A stretch of 64,000 nucleotides of DNA from Telopea speciosissima (Eukaryota; Streptophyta; Magnoliopsida; Proteales; Proteaceae), in assembly GCF_018873765.1 (NCBI RefSeq), contig NC_057924.1:23989542-24053541 (forward strand). Reading direction: 5' to 3'. The translations under genes and the position numbers were made by a program. Below are positions 1 to 11,806 of this stretch, piece after piece. Under the pieces are notes generated by a model, which saw nothing but the letters and a program-made list of their open reading frames with translations, searched no databases and was not told the DNA's origin. Each line of letters begins with the position of its first letter. Position 1 is the stretch's first letter.

Positions 1-2
1 AA

Positions 3-612
3 TTCTTTGCAAAGATTGTAGTGATTGGTAACATTCACCATATTAACTTGAGTAAGGTCAGTGGCTTCTATACTCAGAGGCAAGAACAGCTTATGATCTA
101 TGAGTACATGAACAGGGGGCCGGTGTTAGACTCGGGAAGAGAAGTTTGAGATTGCATTCGTGCATGTAGTGGGCTCTCATACTTGCATAGTCGGTGTGAG
201 CACAAGATGATAAATTGTGATGTTACACGAGAAAGTTCTCTTACATGAACATTTCCAAGTTAAGCTCTTAGATTTTGGACTATTAAAGCTTCTCACCGAG
301 CAAGCTACCCATTTCATGATCATGAAGGAATCTCACGGTATATAGCACTGGAATGGATCACGAGTTCATCGATTTTAGATAAGACCGATATGTTCGCTTA
401 TGGCATGGTACCACTTGGGCTTATTAGAAAAAGGAAGAACTCTTCTCTGCAAACTCCAACACCTAGCAATGAAAATGGAAAGAGTGGTTGTTCATCAACT
501 GTGTCATCTATGATGGGCCATGTTTATTTTCCAGTGTTTGCACTGGAGATGCATGAACAAGGGAGTTTGGAGCTTGTCGACCCAAGGCTTGAGGTAAGAG
601 TGACAAGTGAAG
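3..612 (+). pseudogene. Decayed S-domain receptor-like kinase fragment (At5g35370-type)
   Basis: This is a remnant of a plasma-membrane receptor Ser/Thr kinase. Frame 3 from base 3 reads helix-C and hinge motifs (IHHINL, LMIYEYMN). The frame is then lost near 150. Around 197-230 the catalytic-loop HCD reads NCD, with a frame break just after it. Near 265-290 a DFG motif reads QVKLLDFGLLKLL. From 330 the activation-segment region (PEWITSSS in relatives) is present with breaks, and from 390 an open frame gives the C-lobe (FAYGMV, RKRKNSSLQT, YFPVFALEMHEQG, ELVDPRLE). Similarity to the family stops after VRVTSED near 612, so the last C-lobe helix and the tail are missing. The glycine loop, extracellular lectin and S-locus domains would lie left of the window or are lost. 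Several frameshifts, stops and a replaced catalytic histidine make it a pseudogene. The subfamily call comes from remembered family motifs; a related S-domain kinase is possible. Confidence 0.75.
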
Positions 613-2362
613 ATGGGAAGAAGCGTGTGGTGTGCAAAGTTGAACGAACGGTTATGGCACGTTTGATTTTTGACCCGGTGGATGTCCATTCACGTAAGAA
701 CCTTGAGGACAAGGTTCTGTCCAAGGGATGGTAATGATACGATCACACGCCGAGGTGCCCAACCAACCAGCCATGTATTGGGGTAATAGAATGTATAAAG
801 GCCATGCGCCTGTCCCGAGCATGTTAAGCCATGTGCTTATAACAGAATGGGCTGAATGGGCTGGCTTTCTCGGATGGTAGCTTTAGGAAAGCCTTATAAT
901 AGGTATGAATATTGGTTAGGGTTGCTAGAGTATGATAGGGTAATACTAGTCTATAAATATAATGGGTAAGGTACTGTAGAGACAACAAGAATTAATGAAA
1001 CTTCTCTTCTCTGTCTCCCCTTCTTTGGAGGTTGCTGCCCTCGAAGCCAACATTTTCTTTCCCCTTGTCCTTCTGCAACTTAATTCCTAACACACTCTCT
1101 CTCTCTTTTCTTCTAAATGTGTTAGAGGGTTGCTGTGTTGAAGCTCTTGGCTCCTTCAAGGAACTAGAAGGATTGTTTCATCTTCTAGTTGGAGGTTGTT
1201 TTATCTTGGGGTAGTGGTGCAGAACACTCATTGGCAGTAGGAGGCATCAATTACCTTAAAGGCAGCACCACAAGTGTGACTCAACCTCAAGCTTGTTCAA
1301 GTTGTTACGGGTGTGGTTCTACATCAAATCCAAGCTTTGGTCTTCTCATTTCAGCCAAAGGTCAAGCCTAGTTTCTACTGCTTAATCTATTGTATTGCAA
1401 TTCGTGTTGTTTCAATTATTTGTAAGGAATTGTAATACAATTACCCAACAAAAAATACTAAAGATATTATCAACAACATTTATAGTGTTATTGTTACATC
1501 TGGATGAAACAATTGATTTTAAGCTAGAATTATAGTTTAAAGAAATAAAAGAAAAAATGGATTATTGTAATTTTGGTTTATATAAACAATTTTATTATTT
1601 AAGTAAAACATCTAAAATGTTGGGTGTTCATTTCGGTTATTCATATATGAAAAAAAGCAAACACATGCATCTGCACATGCAACTTTACTAATGTATATGT
1701 ATATAATGTGAAGGATGCGAAATTGAAAACCGAAGCAGAAAATAGAAATCAATAATAGCTAAGAATGTTAAAGCTTCAACGACAGATTAATTTAATTACC
1801 TATAGTAATTTCATTCTTTTCGGTAATTGTGTACCCTCTAATTCATGGTATTCTCAAAGTTCCACAATGGACCACATTGAAGATGAGCACATCGATCTGT
1901 ATCTCTCTCTGTCTAAAAGCTCTCATCAAAGCCGGCCATTAATTGGTGGAACTTTGTGAATTAGAGGCAAATACATGAGAAAATTACAAGATGGGACGTC
2001 AAGAAACTACCCCAAGACAAAATAAAATTAAAGAGAAATTTCTTTTTCAAAAAAAGAGAAAAATATCCAAGAGAAAAACTGTTTCTAACCAAATACATAA
2101 ATGCATGAATACACACAATTCAAGTTATAGAACAATAGAAGAAGAAAACGAAATTATTTTTATTTATTAATTTTTTTTTAGTGTTTTTGGAACATAAAAT
2201 TTCTTTCATCGTTAAAAAGCTTCAGATCGAACCCCAGAAATTTACGGACAAAACTAATCAACACAAGAAAACACGTACTCAACAAGAGCCAAATTAATTA
2301 AGCCAATTCTGAGAATCAGAACCAGACACAGATGGTGAGTGAATCAAAGGCAATCAAGGACA
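613..2362. other. Intergenic, AT-rich; possible LTR-like segment
   Basis: No convincing gene is seen. The stretch at about 945-1110 has a TATA-like CTATAAATATA followed by a pyrimidine-rich leader (CTTCTCTTCTCTGTCTCCCC), a layout common in copia LTRs, but no matching second copy or TG...CA ends were found. The short open frames here have no recognisable motifs. 1440-2300 is simple AT-rich sequence. Confidence 0.4.
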
Positions 2363-2549
2363 GGATCATTATCTCCTGCAATTCTGATACCTTCCAATTC
2401 CCCTACAATCCCTCACATGGGAGTGAAATGACCACTTACCTACTGCCTTGGGAAGTGTGTCCAGGCAGTGGGTAAGTGGTCATTTCAGCTCCCATGTGAG
2501 GGATTGTAGGGGAATTGGAGAGTGTCAGAATTGGATGAGATAAAAATTC
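2363..2549. mobile_element. Foldback MITE, family F2, copy 1
   Basis: The element is almost entirely an inverted repeat. The left arm (CCAATTCCCCTACAATCCCT and onward, about 2394-2440) is mirrored by the right arm (AGGGATTGTAGGGGAATTGG, about 2500-2520) around a short loop near 2450. The ends read GGATCATTATCTCC on the left and, on the other strand, GAATTTTTATCTC on the right. A second copy lies at 28328-28496. No clear target duplication remains around this copy. Confidence 0.8.
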
Positions 2550-2723
2550 GGACGTTTATATAACCAGAAGAAAATTTTGTTTCAAATAAACTAATTAATC
2601 ATATTTATATTATCACAGAAAATTAATGCACTTGCGGCCTCAGCGGTGAGAGACAACAAAGTGTGTAATTACATTAATAGACAAGAAGAGTAAATTAAAT
2701 TTGTGATTACTTACATTATTTAC

Positions 2724-2924
2724 CTGAAAAAGGAAGAAATTAAACCGTTCTTTATATCTTTCCTCACCAAAGTCGTGGGTGGCGGCATCTCTCCAATGGT
2801 TTGTAATTGGAGTAGAAAAGGAAGCAAAGAAAGTACAAAAGACTGTAACGATTGAAAAACCCAAGAAAACCCAAAGAGTGTTCTTCTCTTCTTGAGGTTT
2901 CAAACGCTTCATCATCTTCTTCAA
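2724..2924 (-). CDS. Possible first exon of an unknown membrane-anchored protein
   Basis: This minus-strand reading starts at ATG 2924 (a second Met pair follows). It gives a basic N-terminus (KRLKPQEEK), one hydrophobic segment (VFLGFSIVTVFCTFFASF) and an acidic/basic tail (DFGEERYKERF), ending exactly at CAG|GTAAAT (donor at 2723-2722). The layout fits a type II membrane protein first exon. I do not recognise the family, and no downstream exon was found between 2363 and 2724 or further left. It may be a truncated gene or chance. The sequence upstream (2930-3120) is promoter-like but has no decisive element. Confidence 0.25.
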
Positions 2925-3164
2925 GGCAAATTAAGATTTTCTTCGCTCTCCTTTTCTTCTCCAATTAAAAACGATTAAAGAAGGGTGTAAAAGGAAGCAA
3001 ATGTGCACACGATCATGGCCCATAAAACGTGAGTAGACCCTAAAGAGGTAATTAAAGACTTTGGAGTGGAGGACCCTCTGACTCTGACTCTCTAATATGA
3101 AGAAAATTAAACTATAACAGTGTAGTTACGGTTTAGGGTTCACACATATATATATATATATAGA

Positions 3165-3880
3165 TAACTCACACCTCTCTACACAACTCTACCAGTTATC
3201 AGGGCCCACAACGCTAGGGGTACGTAACTCATGGGAAAATCAAACCGTAACCACATAGTTGGTTAGTTATATAGCATCAACCGCTTCTGGTTTTCTGTTT
3301 CGATTCTAGCTTCACACCCTTAACCGCACCAACAAGACAGGACGACAAGAGATAGATTCGTTCAATGTAGGTCTTTTGAAGGGTAAAATGGTCCAATCCA
3401 ACCTAATAGAACCGATACTTATTGATATCGGCAGTGACTGATATACACCGATCCGTGATTAGAATCCTTGCTCTGGTGTCGTGGGATCTTTTCTTAAAAA
3501 AATTTTTGCATGACTAATTAGTTAGTAGTAAGGGTGCCAAAGTTCTGCATGAATTGATTGAACCGACCAGACTGACCGATTCAACTTCGACCGAAATCCT
3601 TATTGGTTTGGTTGGGGGTTATGAAATCGATAGAAAACAAAAGCCTAAAAATAAAAATAAAAATTTCCAATGCCAAACTGGACCGAATCCAATAGTAACT
3701 CGATTACAAATCAATAACGAAAAACTAATAAGAAATCATACCAAAATCGAAACTTTTTTAACGGTTTGATTTTGGTTGGCCGATTAAGCCAAACTGAAAA
3801 CCGAATGCGGTTTTGGATTGGTCAATTCAGACTGACCAAATCGATCGATTAACCCTTAGTTAGCGATGTGGCTGTTGACT
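3165..3880. repeat. Duplicated block D1, copy A (partner 28125-29085)
   Basis: The sequence is collinear with 28125-29085. Shared words include CTCTACACAACTCTACCAG, CTTCACACCCTTAACCGCAC and GACAGGACGA, and both end at AGTTAGCGATGTGGCT. Copy A lacks the F2 foldback that sits in copy B, so it preserves the empty insertion site (ACCGCACCAACAAGACAGG at about 3322-3340). A related shorter piece is at 11550-11760. Confidence 0.85.
3529..3858. mobile_element. hAT-like MITE (TAAGGGTG ends), inside block D1
   Basis: The ends are TAAGGGTGCC and, inverted, TAAGGGTTAA. The flanks are GTTAGTAG and GTTAGCGA, a degenerate 8-bp target duplication. The interior is full of CGGTTTGG/AACCGAAC-like words, as in its relatives. 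The duplicate block carries the same element at 28703-29065, so it predates the block duplication. Confidence 0.6.
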
Positions 3881-3922
3881 TGTGGATATTCTTTGCAGCG
3901 TAAATTCTATATTTTAAAATAT

Positions 3923-4345
3923 GAGATAAAGAACTTTGTATGGGAGTGTAGTCTATGCCAGCACTGCCATGAATCTATCTCACTACTCCCCATACATGGT
4001 TTGAGGCATTGGTATTGGATCGCCAGATACGATCGATATTGCACAATTTTGAAGGTGATCGATACCGGTACTTGGTCGATACCATATCGGTGGAACGGTA
4101 CAGACAAAGGGTAAAATAGTCAAGAAAATCCATTTTTAAGGAAACTCAGGGGTAAACTTGTTCGATACAACCGATACGGTCACAACCGAACCATGGCGAT
4201 ACCGTATCGGTTCTAAAGACAACCGATACTCGATTGGATACCGTGCACTAAAATCATGTCCCCATATAATCAGACACCTTTCCACCTTGTTTTGAGGAGA
4301 GAGATAGACACATACGACACACTCGACGGCAGAAATCTACTTCCC
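3923..4345. mobile_element. Mutator-like foldback MITE, family F1, copy 1 (split)
   Basis: The left arm (GGGAGTGTAGTCTATGCCAG and onward, from 3940) pairs with the right arm (GAGAGATAGACACATACGAC and onward, to 4345). The same arms form uninterrupted elements at 39162-39345. The flanks TTAAAATAT (3914-3922) and TTAGAACAT (4346-4354) match at 7 of 9 positions, as expected for an old 9-bp target duplication. The element is interrupted by a hAT-like MITE at 3995-4258. Confidence 0.75.
3995..4258. mobile_element. hAT-like MITE (CATGRTTT ends), nested in F1 copy 1
   Basis: It is flanked by a perfect 8-bp duplication, TCCCCATA, at 3987-3994 and 4259-4266. The ends are CATGGTTTGAGG and, inverted, CATGATTTTAGT. 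The interior carries short repeats of CCGATACNG/CGGTATCG. A second member is at 47324-47501, and a partial one may exist near 6695-6770. Confidence 0.85.
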
Positions 4346-4354
4346 TTAGAACAT

Positions 4355-5111
4355 ATTGAGATTGAGAGGTCAAAAGTAAAGACCATAGGGAGAAAAAGGT
4401 TCAAGACTTTCAAGTGCCCTACCACACTTAAGTCATTGGGCTGATTGATAGTGGGGCTTTCTACTTAAGTTTCTTTTTACGTGGGTCTAATTTGGGACAA
4501 TTTAATCGTTTTTTGTCCTCAAAATAGGTAAGGATAATGAAGTCTTTTTTATTATCATCCCTTTTTTACCCTTTTATACCTGGTCCATATGATAAGGGCG
4601 TCCAAATGGAATCGAAACAAACATAATTGGGAAGGAAATTAAATTTCATGATGATACAATCCTACAATGTCATATTTCTTAAATTTCGATCCTTTTTACA
4701 CAGTTCAACAAAGATATCTATAGTAGATAATTTCATGCAACTCAACAAAGACAATCCTTACCCACAAAAAAAAAAAAACAAAGACAATTGAATTGTAGGG
4801 TTTAAGTATGGTTTAAGTTTGGTTTATAATGGTTAAACTTTATTTGGTTTGGTTCAAATAGATGATTTTTAGTCTAAGAACGAAACCAAATCAAATAAAA
4901 TTTCACTTTTCAAAACCTAAACCAATTTCCAGGTTTAATTTTAAACCCTACATTTTTTTTTTTTTTTTTTTGTACTTTTCTTTTAAGTAAGGGGGAGTGG
5001 GCATAGGGAAAGGGAAAGGTACTAGGACCCGAACTCGAAACCTCCTGGTGAGCATGGGAATAAAACGCACCACAGCTCACCAACTGCACTAGGCAGCTAT
5101 TGGTTTTTCTA
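4355..5111. other. Intergenic, AT-rich, low-complexity
   Basis: No gene is seen. The stretch contains poly(A) and poly(T) runs near 4765 and 4950 and a short AACCAAAC/GGTTTGG-rich segment (4800-4945). That segment resembles the interiors of the TAAGGGTG-type MITEs, but I could not define its ends. Confidence 0.4.
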
Positions 5112-5460
5112 GTTTTTATCTAAAAACCTACATTATTCATATTTATTGATTGATTGTTCAACGGTCATGATCATCCACCCCATATTGAAGATTCGCTACC
5201 AATACATGGGATCCAAAAGATATCTTCAAGGGTACAGCTGTAATTGACCACACCATGCTTGCTCTAAGGTGTTTCAGTATTTTTGGAATGACCCCAGGCC
5301 CGCTCAACAAATCGAAATTGACCTACAAAGCTGCTTGACACCATTTCAACGGTCAAAAAGCAAACCAAGCCTAGCTGAAGTTGAAGTTGCATGTTGAACC
5401 AAGTTAATCAAATGAAATTTTACTTCACAAAATTAAAATTGAATTGAATTCTCGTTGTTC
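5112..5460. repeat. Duplicated block D2, copy A (partner 12277-12625)
   Basis: The block is collinear with 12277-12625 over about 350 bp. Shared words include ATTATTCATATTTATTGATTG, TTTCAGTATTTTTGGAATGA (about 5270-5290) and CTAGCTGAAGTTG; there are scattered substitutions and small indels. No coding potential was seen. It is a segmental copy or a dispersed repeat of unknown class. Confidence 0.8.
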
Positions 5461-7904
5461 GATTTATACTGGTAATTTGACACAACTCAACCTAATCAAA
5501 AGAAATTTCACTTTTCAAAACCAAAATCGGAGGTTCAATTCAGTTCAGTTTTAAATGGACAGTTTCGGTTTTGATTTATGTTTCAATTCTAGTTTTACAC
5601 CTTTAAATTCATTAACTCACTAGTGAGATGGCGAGACAAAGCTATGGAACTCGGGTGTGGGTCTTTTGTCGAAATGGAATGACTTTCTTTTTATTTATTT
5701 ATTATTTTAATTTTTGGATCATTAAATATAGTATGTCTGGCCCGAACCAGCATATTTATGTGTGTTACTCTCTGATAATTCATTCAGTGGGGCTCATATT
5801 TTGTCAGAGGAAAAAGAATATCTATGTAAATCTAATGGTGCCTCGTTGGAAGATATTGATCGAAAGAGTAAAAAACAACGGGTTTAACGTGACTCTTCAA
5901 GGACATGGGAATATTGCAACTCATCAAGGATGCAACGTAACTTTCCAGGGTTGCGGGGAAGAACACTTCAAACCACTCAATTGAACGATAATTCATTAAT
6001 TCATTCTTCACCATCTCAATTAGTATAGCTCTTGCATTTATAAGAAACCAAAATAAAACCTAAGTCTAATCTCTAAGCCTATTAAATCTTACGTACAACC
6101 AAGATTAATTGCAAATTACATAATAAAATTCTACGAAAAAAAAATTACATAATAAAATAATTAAATACCATAACGTTTATAGACTCTTTATAAAAATTGT
6201 TTCATTCTACCTCTCTCCTTAAAACCGTCAACTCTGTGGACTGAGGTCTTCATAAATCGGTTATACTAGTTATCCTCCTTTAATGTGCTTCACTGATTTC
6301 TACCAAAAAAAAAAAAAAATGTGCTTCACTGTTGACCCCATTCCTTAAAATTAAAATTAAGGAAGAAGGAAACTTGCATAGATTTTCTTGAAGATAAGCT
6401 TCCAAGACTATAGGAAGGAAAATAAAGTACGCAATAATTCACCATTACTATATTTCCTCTCAAAATCTCAACTCCTTGGATAGTTTTCCAAATCGTAAAA
6501 TATAGGAAAGTAAGGGAGGCTCCTTTGCCAACAATTTCTTGCATTGTAGAAGGCTGAGTCAGCCTTCACTTGTGGCTAGTTGTGTCTACACTTCTTAACC
6601 AATTTCAACTGATGTGGCAATGCCGAACAGGACTGCATCAAAATCTTACGATTCATTAAGTGAGAGAGGTGGGAAAAAAAATTCACCATGCCAATGCATG
6701 ATTTTAGATATCGATATTGAATCGGCCATGTCGGCCAATTTGTATCGATATCAACCTTGCGAAATATAAATTTGAATTCACCTTTTAATCATTTTTATCT
6801 TCTCTTCTTTTTTTGGGATGAGCGGAAAAGGCATCGCGAGGATGTTTTGGGAAAAGACTAACACCCTATAGGGTTAGTGAACTTAGGATGATGCAGTGAA
6901 TGTTTCAGTCGGGTAGAGGAAAGCTTTGTTTTCTTTTTTTTTTTTTTTTTTTCTTGTTTTTTGAAAATTGACCAATTAGATCGATGTGAATCTTCTAGAA
7001 GGATTCAATCCCTCGGACTCTGTTACCAAAAAAAAAATTCCCAGTTTCATCAAAAAAAAAAAAATCCTAGTGACTCAATGAACTTTACTATGAGGTCCAC
7101 ACCCACAAAAGAATGGATGTAGGGTATTAAGGCTGGCAGGCCCTTGAACTCTTCCCCATTCTGCTGTGTTAGCTCTTATGGATTGTATTGTTCGAAGTTG
7201 CTATTTTATGTAAGAATGCTCTTACGGTTTCTTTCCCCTCTAGATGAACTTGTAATGCAATGGACACTTGATCTACCCAAGCTATTGGACAATGTAACTT
7301 TTGTTTTCTATTAATGGGAAAGAGAATGCTATCTGGTTGCATGCGGTGCGCAGTCCGTTCAAACACAGCGCCACTCTAAAAGACTGCCATGCCCCAAGAG
7401 AAGCGTGCTTAAATCGACCTTGTGTCCTGAGCTCGACTCCCCTTACTCTCTTGGGGCCAACCTAGTGGCTTCTCTGCTTCAAATAGTGTTCAATGTTAAC
7501 CCTGTGCATATGCCCAGGGGTAGTAGGGCCGGAGGTCCAGACACCCCCATTAAAAAGGTGGAATGTTCTGAGGGTGTGACGGTCACTTTGCACACCCCTA
7601 TGTTTGGGTGTAGGGGCAGTATACCACACGCACACAGGTAGCGTTCTCTTTCCCTTACATAACTTAGGAATTCAGTGTAACTTAGTATATAGTCCAACGT
7701 CTGTCTTAGTTTTCACTAGCTGAAGCTACAACTCATGTTGTAAGCATGTTAAAGAGGAGGAAGAGGATTAAAGAGGTTTTAAGATTCTTGTATTAGAAAA
7801 CAATACTCATGGGCTTCTTTCTCTTGTCCATTACTCAAGACATGTATTATTAATTAACAAAGAATTTTGGGGATATGATATTTATTTTAAACAAGCTTTG
7901 TAAC
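5461..7904. other. Intergenic, no gene recognised
   Basis: AT-rich with homopolymer runs (for example 6305-6320, 6930-6950, 7055-7070). An open frame at 5628-5984 and shorter ones near 7169-7697 show no family motif. About 6695-6770 contains CATGATTTTAG and CCGATATTGAATCGG-type words that may be a fragment of the CATGRTTT MITE family. Confidence 0.4.
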
Positions 7905-8370
7905 TAGGGGTGTAAGTTTGGTCTTGATGGCCCGGAGCCCGCCGTAAGCCCGAACAGGGCCTGGGATGAGATATCTTGGCCCTGAGGGCGGGTTAGCATT
8001 CAGAATTTCCAACTGAGTCAGGGCCGGGTCGGGTCAGGGATAAGGCCTCAGGATGAGGCCGGACCTACCCAACCCGACCTTGTCATCTTCTTCTAGTTCT
8101 TGCTTCGTTTTGTTCTTCTTCCTCTTCTTTTTTCTACTTATTCATTCTTTCTTTCTTTCTTTCTTCTTGTTCTTCTTTTTGCCAGCTTGGCCAGCCCATA
8201 CATCTCCCTTCTCCCCCATAGTCAGCCTGGCTCGACTCTAAGGGCAGTTCAAGGCTGGATTTGTCTGACCTTGAGTCAGGGTTGGGCCCGGCCTGGGCCC
8301 ATCTAAGGAAACTTAAGGTTGGGCTAGGGTTTTAAAAGGCCCGGCCCAACCCAACCCTGTTGCAGCTCTA
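7905..8370. mobile_element. hAT-like MITE (TAGGGGTG ends), copy 1
   Basis: Perfect 8-bp target duplications, TTTGTAAC, lie at 7897-7904 and 8371-8378. The ends are TAGGGGTGTAAG and, inverted, TAGAGCTGCAACAGGG. The outer parts are rich in GGCCCGG/CCCGGCC words and the centre is a pyrimidine tract (8085-8165). Relatives with the same ends are at 36732-37733 and 37889-38087. Confidence 0.85.
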
Positions 8371-8639
8371 TTTGTAACCTAATGGAATAACTCGTTCCCT
8401 AGATCTCCCATTGCATGCTATAGAATACTTCCGATATGGAATCAACTAAAATCAGTCCAAAGAAAAAACCCTAGAATTAGTCTTTCCGGAACAGTTAAAG
8501 TCGGGATCATAATGACCGAATCTGATTCGAATCGGTTGATTCAATCAATCAGATTTCAAAATTTTAAACACTCATTGGTTCACCATTTAAAACATTTTTA
8601 CTTAAAACGAAATGCTAAATTACGTGTAAACATGCAACA

Positions 8640-9960
8640 AATCAAGCGGATAAATATCACAATTTAAGAATTATCCTACTGACATTAAGAACTTAATAAT
8701 CATGCTTTCAAATTTACTGAAATTGAGATCTTAAAAATCATGATGGCAATTATACCCTAAATCATCTAAAATCACCCTAGCTAGCTATAATGCGCATGAT
8801 GCACTCTAATCATACATTAACAAGTAAGAACCAGGAATTAATTAGAAATAAGAGTATACCACATAGTTATGGTTAGTTAGTTATAAACCTACCACCAGGG
8901 TCCAATTTAAGAATTATCCTAATGAAATTGAGATCTAAAATCACCTAGCTATACAGTAAAATATAAGAAACAAGATGGACCTAGCTGCTACATTGTGAAA
9001 AAACAATTGGGGATTGAAACAAACAAAACATAAACATATATGATAGAACAAAAGAAAATTGGACCCAAACATGAGAAATTTTTAATTCTAAGAAATTAAT
9101 TAAGGAAAACCACATAGAAACATGAAATTAAGGAATTAGAGGACTCTTAGAAAATCAAATTAAACAAATAGGAATTGAATCATAATAAAACCATACATAA
9201 TAGTATGGTTAATTGAAATTGAAGTAACACTACCAGAAATTAATAAGAACTTTTATTCTCTAGGACTCGGGACAGCCCCTAGCATTTTATTAACAATAAA
9301 AACACTAGAGAATCAGAATACAATGGGGCGGGGGACATTCCCGCCTTACCCCAACCCTCGCCATAGTGGCTAACATCACTCAGCTCTCTCTAAGCTCAAT
9401 CCTTCCCCCCCCCCCCCACACACTATTTTCTTATGACAGGTAGGCCTAGTGCATCTTCCCAGATTATTAAGCAATTAACAGTATTTTCGATCACCTAATC
9501 ATCATCATCATTTCAGTAATTAAGCATATTATTCTCATAAAAAAGCATCACATTTTTAGTTTCCATGATTTCTCTCCATAAAATGAACCAACTAAGATAG
9601 CAATTTCAGGGTCATAGCATTAGTAGCAGCCGCCATGGAAGAGAGATCGAAGAAGTTCTGCAACTCAGTTGGTTCAATTCCATGGAATAAAATCATGGAA
9701 ACCAAAAAGATGATCCAGTTTTATATATGGAAGAGAGGAGTAATTAAGAATTTTTATCGTATGCGGTTCCCTGACTGGTGCGGTTCCCTAGTGCCTCTCA
9801 CAAAAGGAGGATGGACCCCGCCCGGGCAATGTTCGATCAGGTGCCCTGGGTGGGTCCCACCCCCCTCTTGTGAGAGGCACTAGGGAACCTCGCAAGTCAG
9901 GGAACAGTAGACAATGATTCGGGCAATTAATGGCGAATTGAAGCATCGGTGTTTCCGTGG
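8640..9960. repeat. Duplicated block D3, copy A (partner 13190-13935)
   Basis: It matches 13190-13935 in order. Shared words are CACCCTAGCTAGCTATAATG, AGTAAAATATAAGAAACAAG, TTTTTAATTCTAAGAAA, AATTGAAATTGAAGTAACA and, near 9660-9720 against 13815-13885, GTTGGTTCA...ATGGAA...AAGATGATCCA. Copy A has extra material, including the foldback at 9774-9909. No coding frame is shared, so the block looks like duplicated noncoding or UTR/intron DNA. Confidence 0.8.
9774..9909. mobile_element. Foldback element, family F3
   Basis: This is a hairpin of about 50-bp arms. GGTTCCCTAGTGCCTCTCAC (about 9780-9800) is mirrored by GTGAGAGGCACTAGGGAACC (about 9870-9890), with GGTTCCCTGACT/AGTCAGGGAAC outside. It is absent from the matching place in block D3 copy B, so it inserted after, or was lost from, one copy. 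No clear target duplication was found. Confidence 0.7.
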
Positions 9961-10923
9961 TAGGCTAAGAACCAGGAATTAAGAAGTAATTATATATATA
10001 TAAGTAGGGTGAGTGGTAGCAACATGTGCGTTCTGCCAATTTATTCTCACGTTGTTTTCATTCTGATCGTAGATTTGGCTTAAAAGTAATCTGAACCACC
10101 AATTGATTTTTACTTTGTAACCGCTAACCGGTCTTTATGGTAAGAGCATAATAATCGCTTTTTTGAGCAAGCCAGAAGTAAATCTCCCTTGCGAAAACCA
10201 CCATCCCAGGGTATGATTACTTTGGCTGCAACATGTCTCTCTCTCTCTCTCTCTATCTAGACTCTTCCATGTCAAATCTTTTCCTTTTTTATCCCCGCAA
10301 CCTTGTTGACTGAAACCATACCTCTGATTTATGGAGTTATCCACCATGGGTTGTCTCTCCCTCTCTATGCTCCTCAATCCTCTAGGAGATCTGAATCCTT
10401 GTACTTCGCTTACATTAATATTTCAAAGACTTTGATTACAAGAGAAACCCGCTAAAAATTAAGAAACAAAGTTTGATTGGATCTTTGACTTTTTTCTTGG
10501 AGAAGATCCCGGAGAAGATAGGGATCCTTCCGGACTCAAACTTTTCCAGTAGAGAGTTAGAGTTTCAACACAGCCTGATGTTTCCACCACCGCCCCTTAA
10601 CAGTGATAAAGATGCGTGAAGATTTACTGAAAGTCTATAACTTTGAACTTCTCCATCACTTCCACTTTAGAATTATATTACCACTAAGATTCAAGAATCA
10701 TTTGGATTTGAAGATCAGCTACAAAAGATTTAGTGCGTTTGAACTTTGAACCTGCAATCTGAATTGGTTAGTTAGGCTTCTCTATTTTGCAGCCACCCCC
10801 CCCCCCCCCCCCTCTCTTTTCCCAAACCCCAAAGTCAAGGTCTTTGATCATATAGAATGTCAATCTTTGAGATTTGTGTGGGTTTGAACCCAAAAATATA
10901 TGGTAAGCTTTTTTATCTTTAGT

Positions 10924-10982
<59 letters not shown>

Positions 10983-11550
10983 AATATATTTGCACACACA
11001 TGTACATAGAAAAAAGAAAAAGGGAAAATCGAAAAAGCATGATCTTAGTATTTTTAAGGTTGTGGAATTCTTGAACAATCTGATGGGGAAGAAGCTCAAG
11101 CTCAATAAATTCCGTCAGGGATATCATAGTACCTCATAGTAAGTGGGATCTCTCTCTTTGTGGTACACTGGTGCAAACGGATAGTAAACATAGGCAACGA
11201 GAGCTAGATCCATTTGTATGATGAGTTGCAGGTTGCAAGCTGCAGAGAGGGGCATAGCGAGAAAGAGAGGACAAACCCAAGGAGGTGGGGTATAGGGAAG
11301 GACGTGGGGGTAGAGGGTGGATGTAGGGCCGGGGAAGAGAGTATCGTGAGAAAGGAGGGAGGTAACAGGTGGATCAAAGAGACCCAATATGGACGTCGCA
11401 CGGTAAGATATAGGAGTTGCAGAGGTTGTCTTGGTTAATTGATAGAAAAAGGTACAATGACTTAGATTTAATTTAAAGAAATTGACGGTTGAATGTGATC
11501 AACGCACTCTGAACTTAGTTTTAACCATGTCTTGCGACCTTTTAGCCAGA
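9961..11550. repeat. Intergenic with microsatellites
   Basis: No gene is recognised. There is a poly(C) run at about 10796-10812, and a long (CT)n tract passing into (CA)n at about 10924-10982. A shorter (CT)n is at 10233-10254. The open frames that run through these tracts are low-complexity and are not taken as genes. Confidence 0.7.
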
Positions 11551-11760
11551 TAGGTATACCACATAGTTATGGTTAGTTAATTATATAGTTAGTTATAAAC
11601 ATAACCATCACCTCCTATCTCGTCTTAATTCAAGGGTCCAAATTAAAACCCTTATTAGATTTTACTTGAGGAGCAAGGGATCACATACAGCTCACACTCA
11701 ACACATCACTAGAGTGAGGAAAGTTCTAGGTTGCTCTCACCTCTCTATACAATCTCTATC
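11551..11760. repeat. Fragment related to the start of block D1
   Basis: It shares AAATTAAAA[CT]CCTTATTAGA, TTTTACTTGAGGA and ACCTCTCTA[CT]ACAA with 28040-28140, and a shorter match with 3165-3190. Its start (TACCACATAGTTATGGTTAG) recurs at about 8856-8880. It is a third, partial copy of the same dispersed sequence. Confidence 0.65.
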
Positions 11761-11806
11761 TATCTTTCCGATAACTTCATGGTTCCGAAAACACATACAA
11801 ATCAAC

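Noticed and set aside
10768..11139. Arg-Glu and Ser-Leu repeat frames around 10.9 kb
   Set aside because: They are translations of the (CT)n/(CA)n microsatellite.
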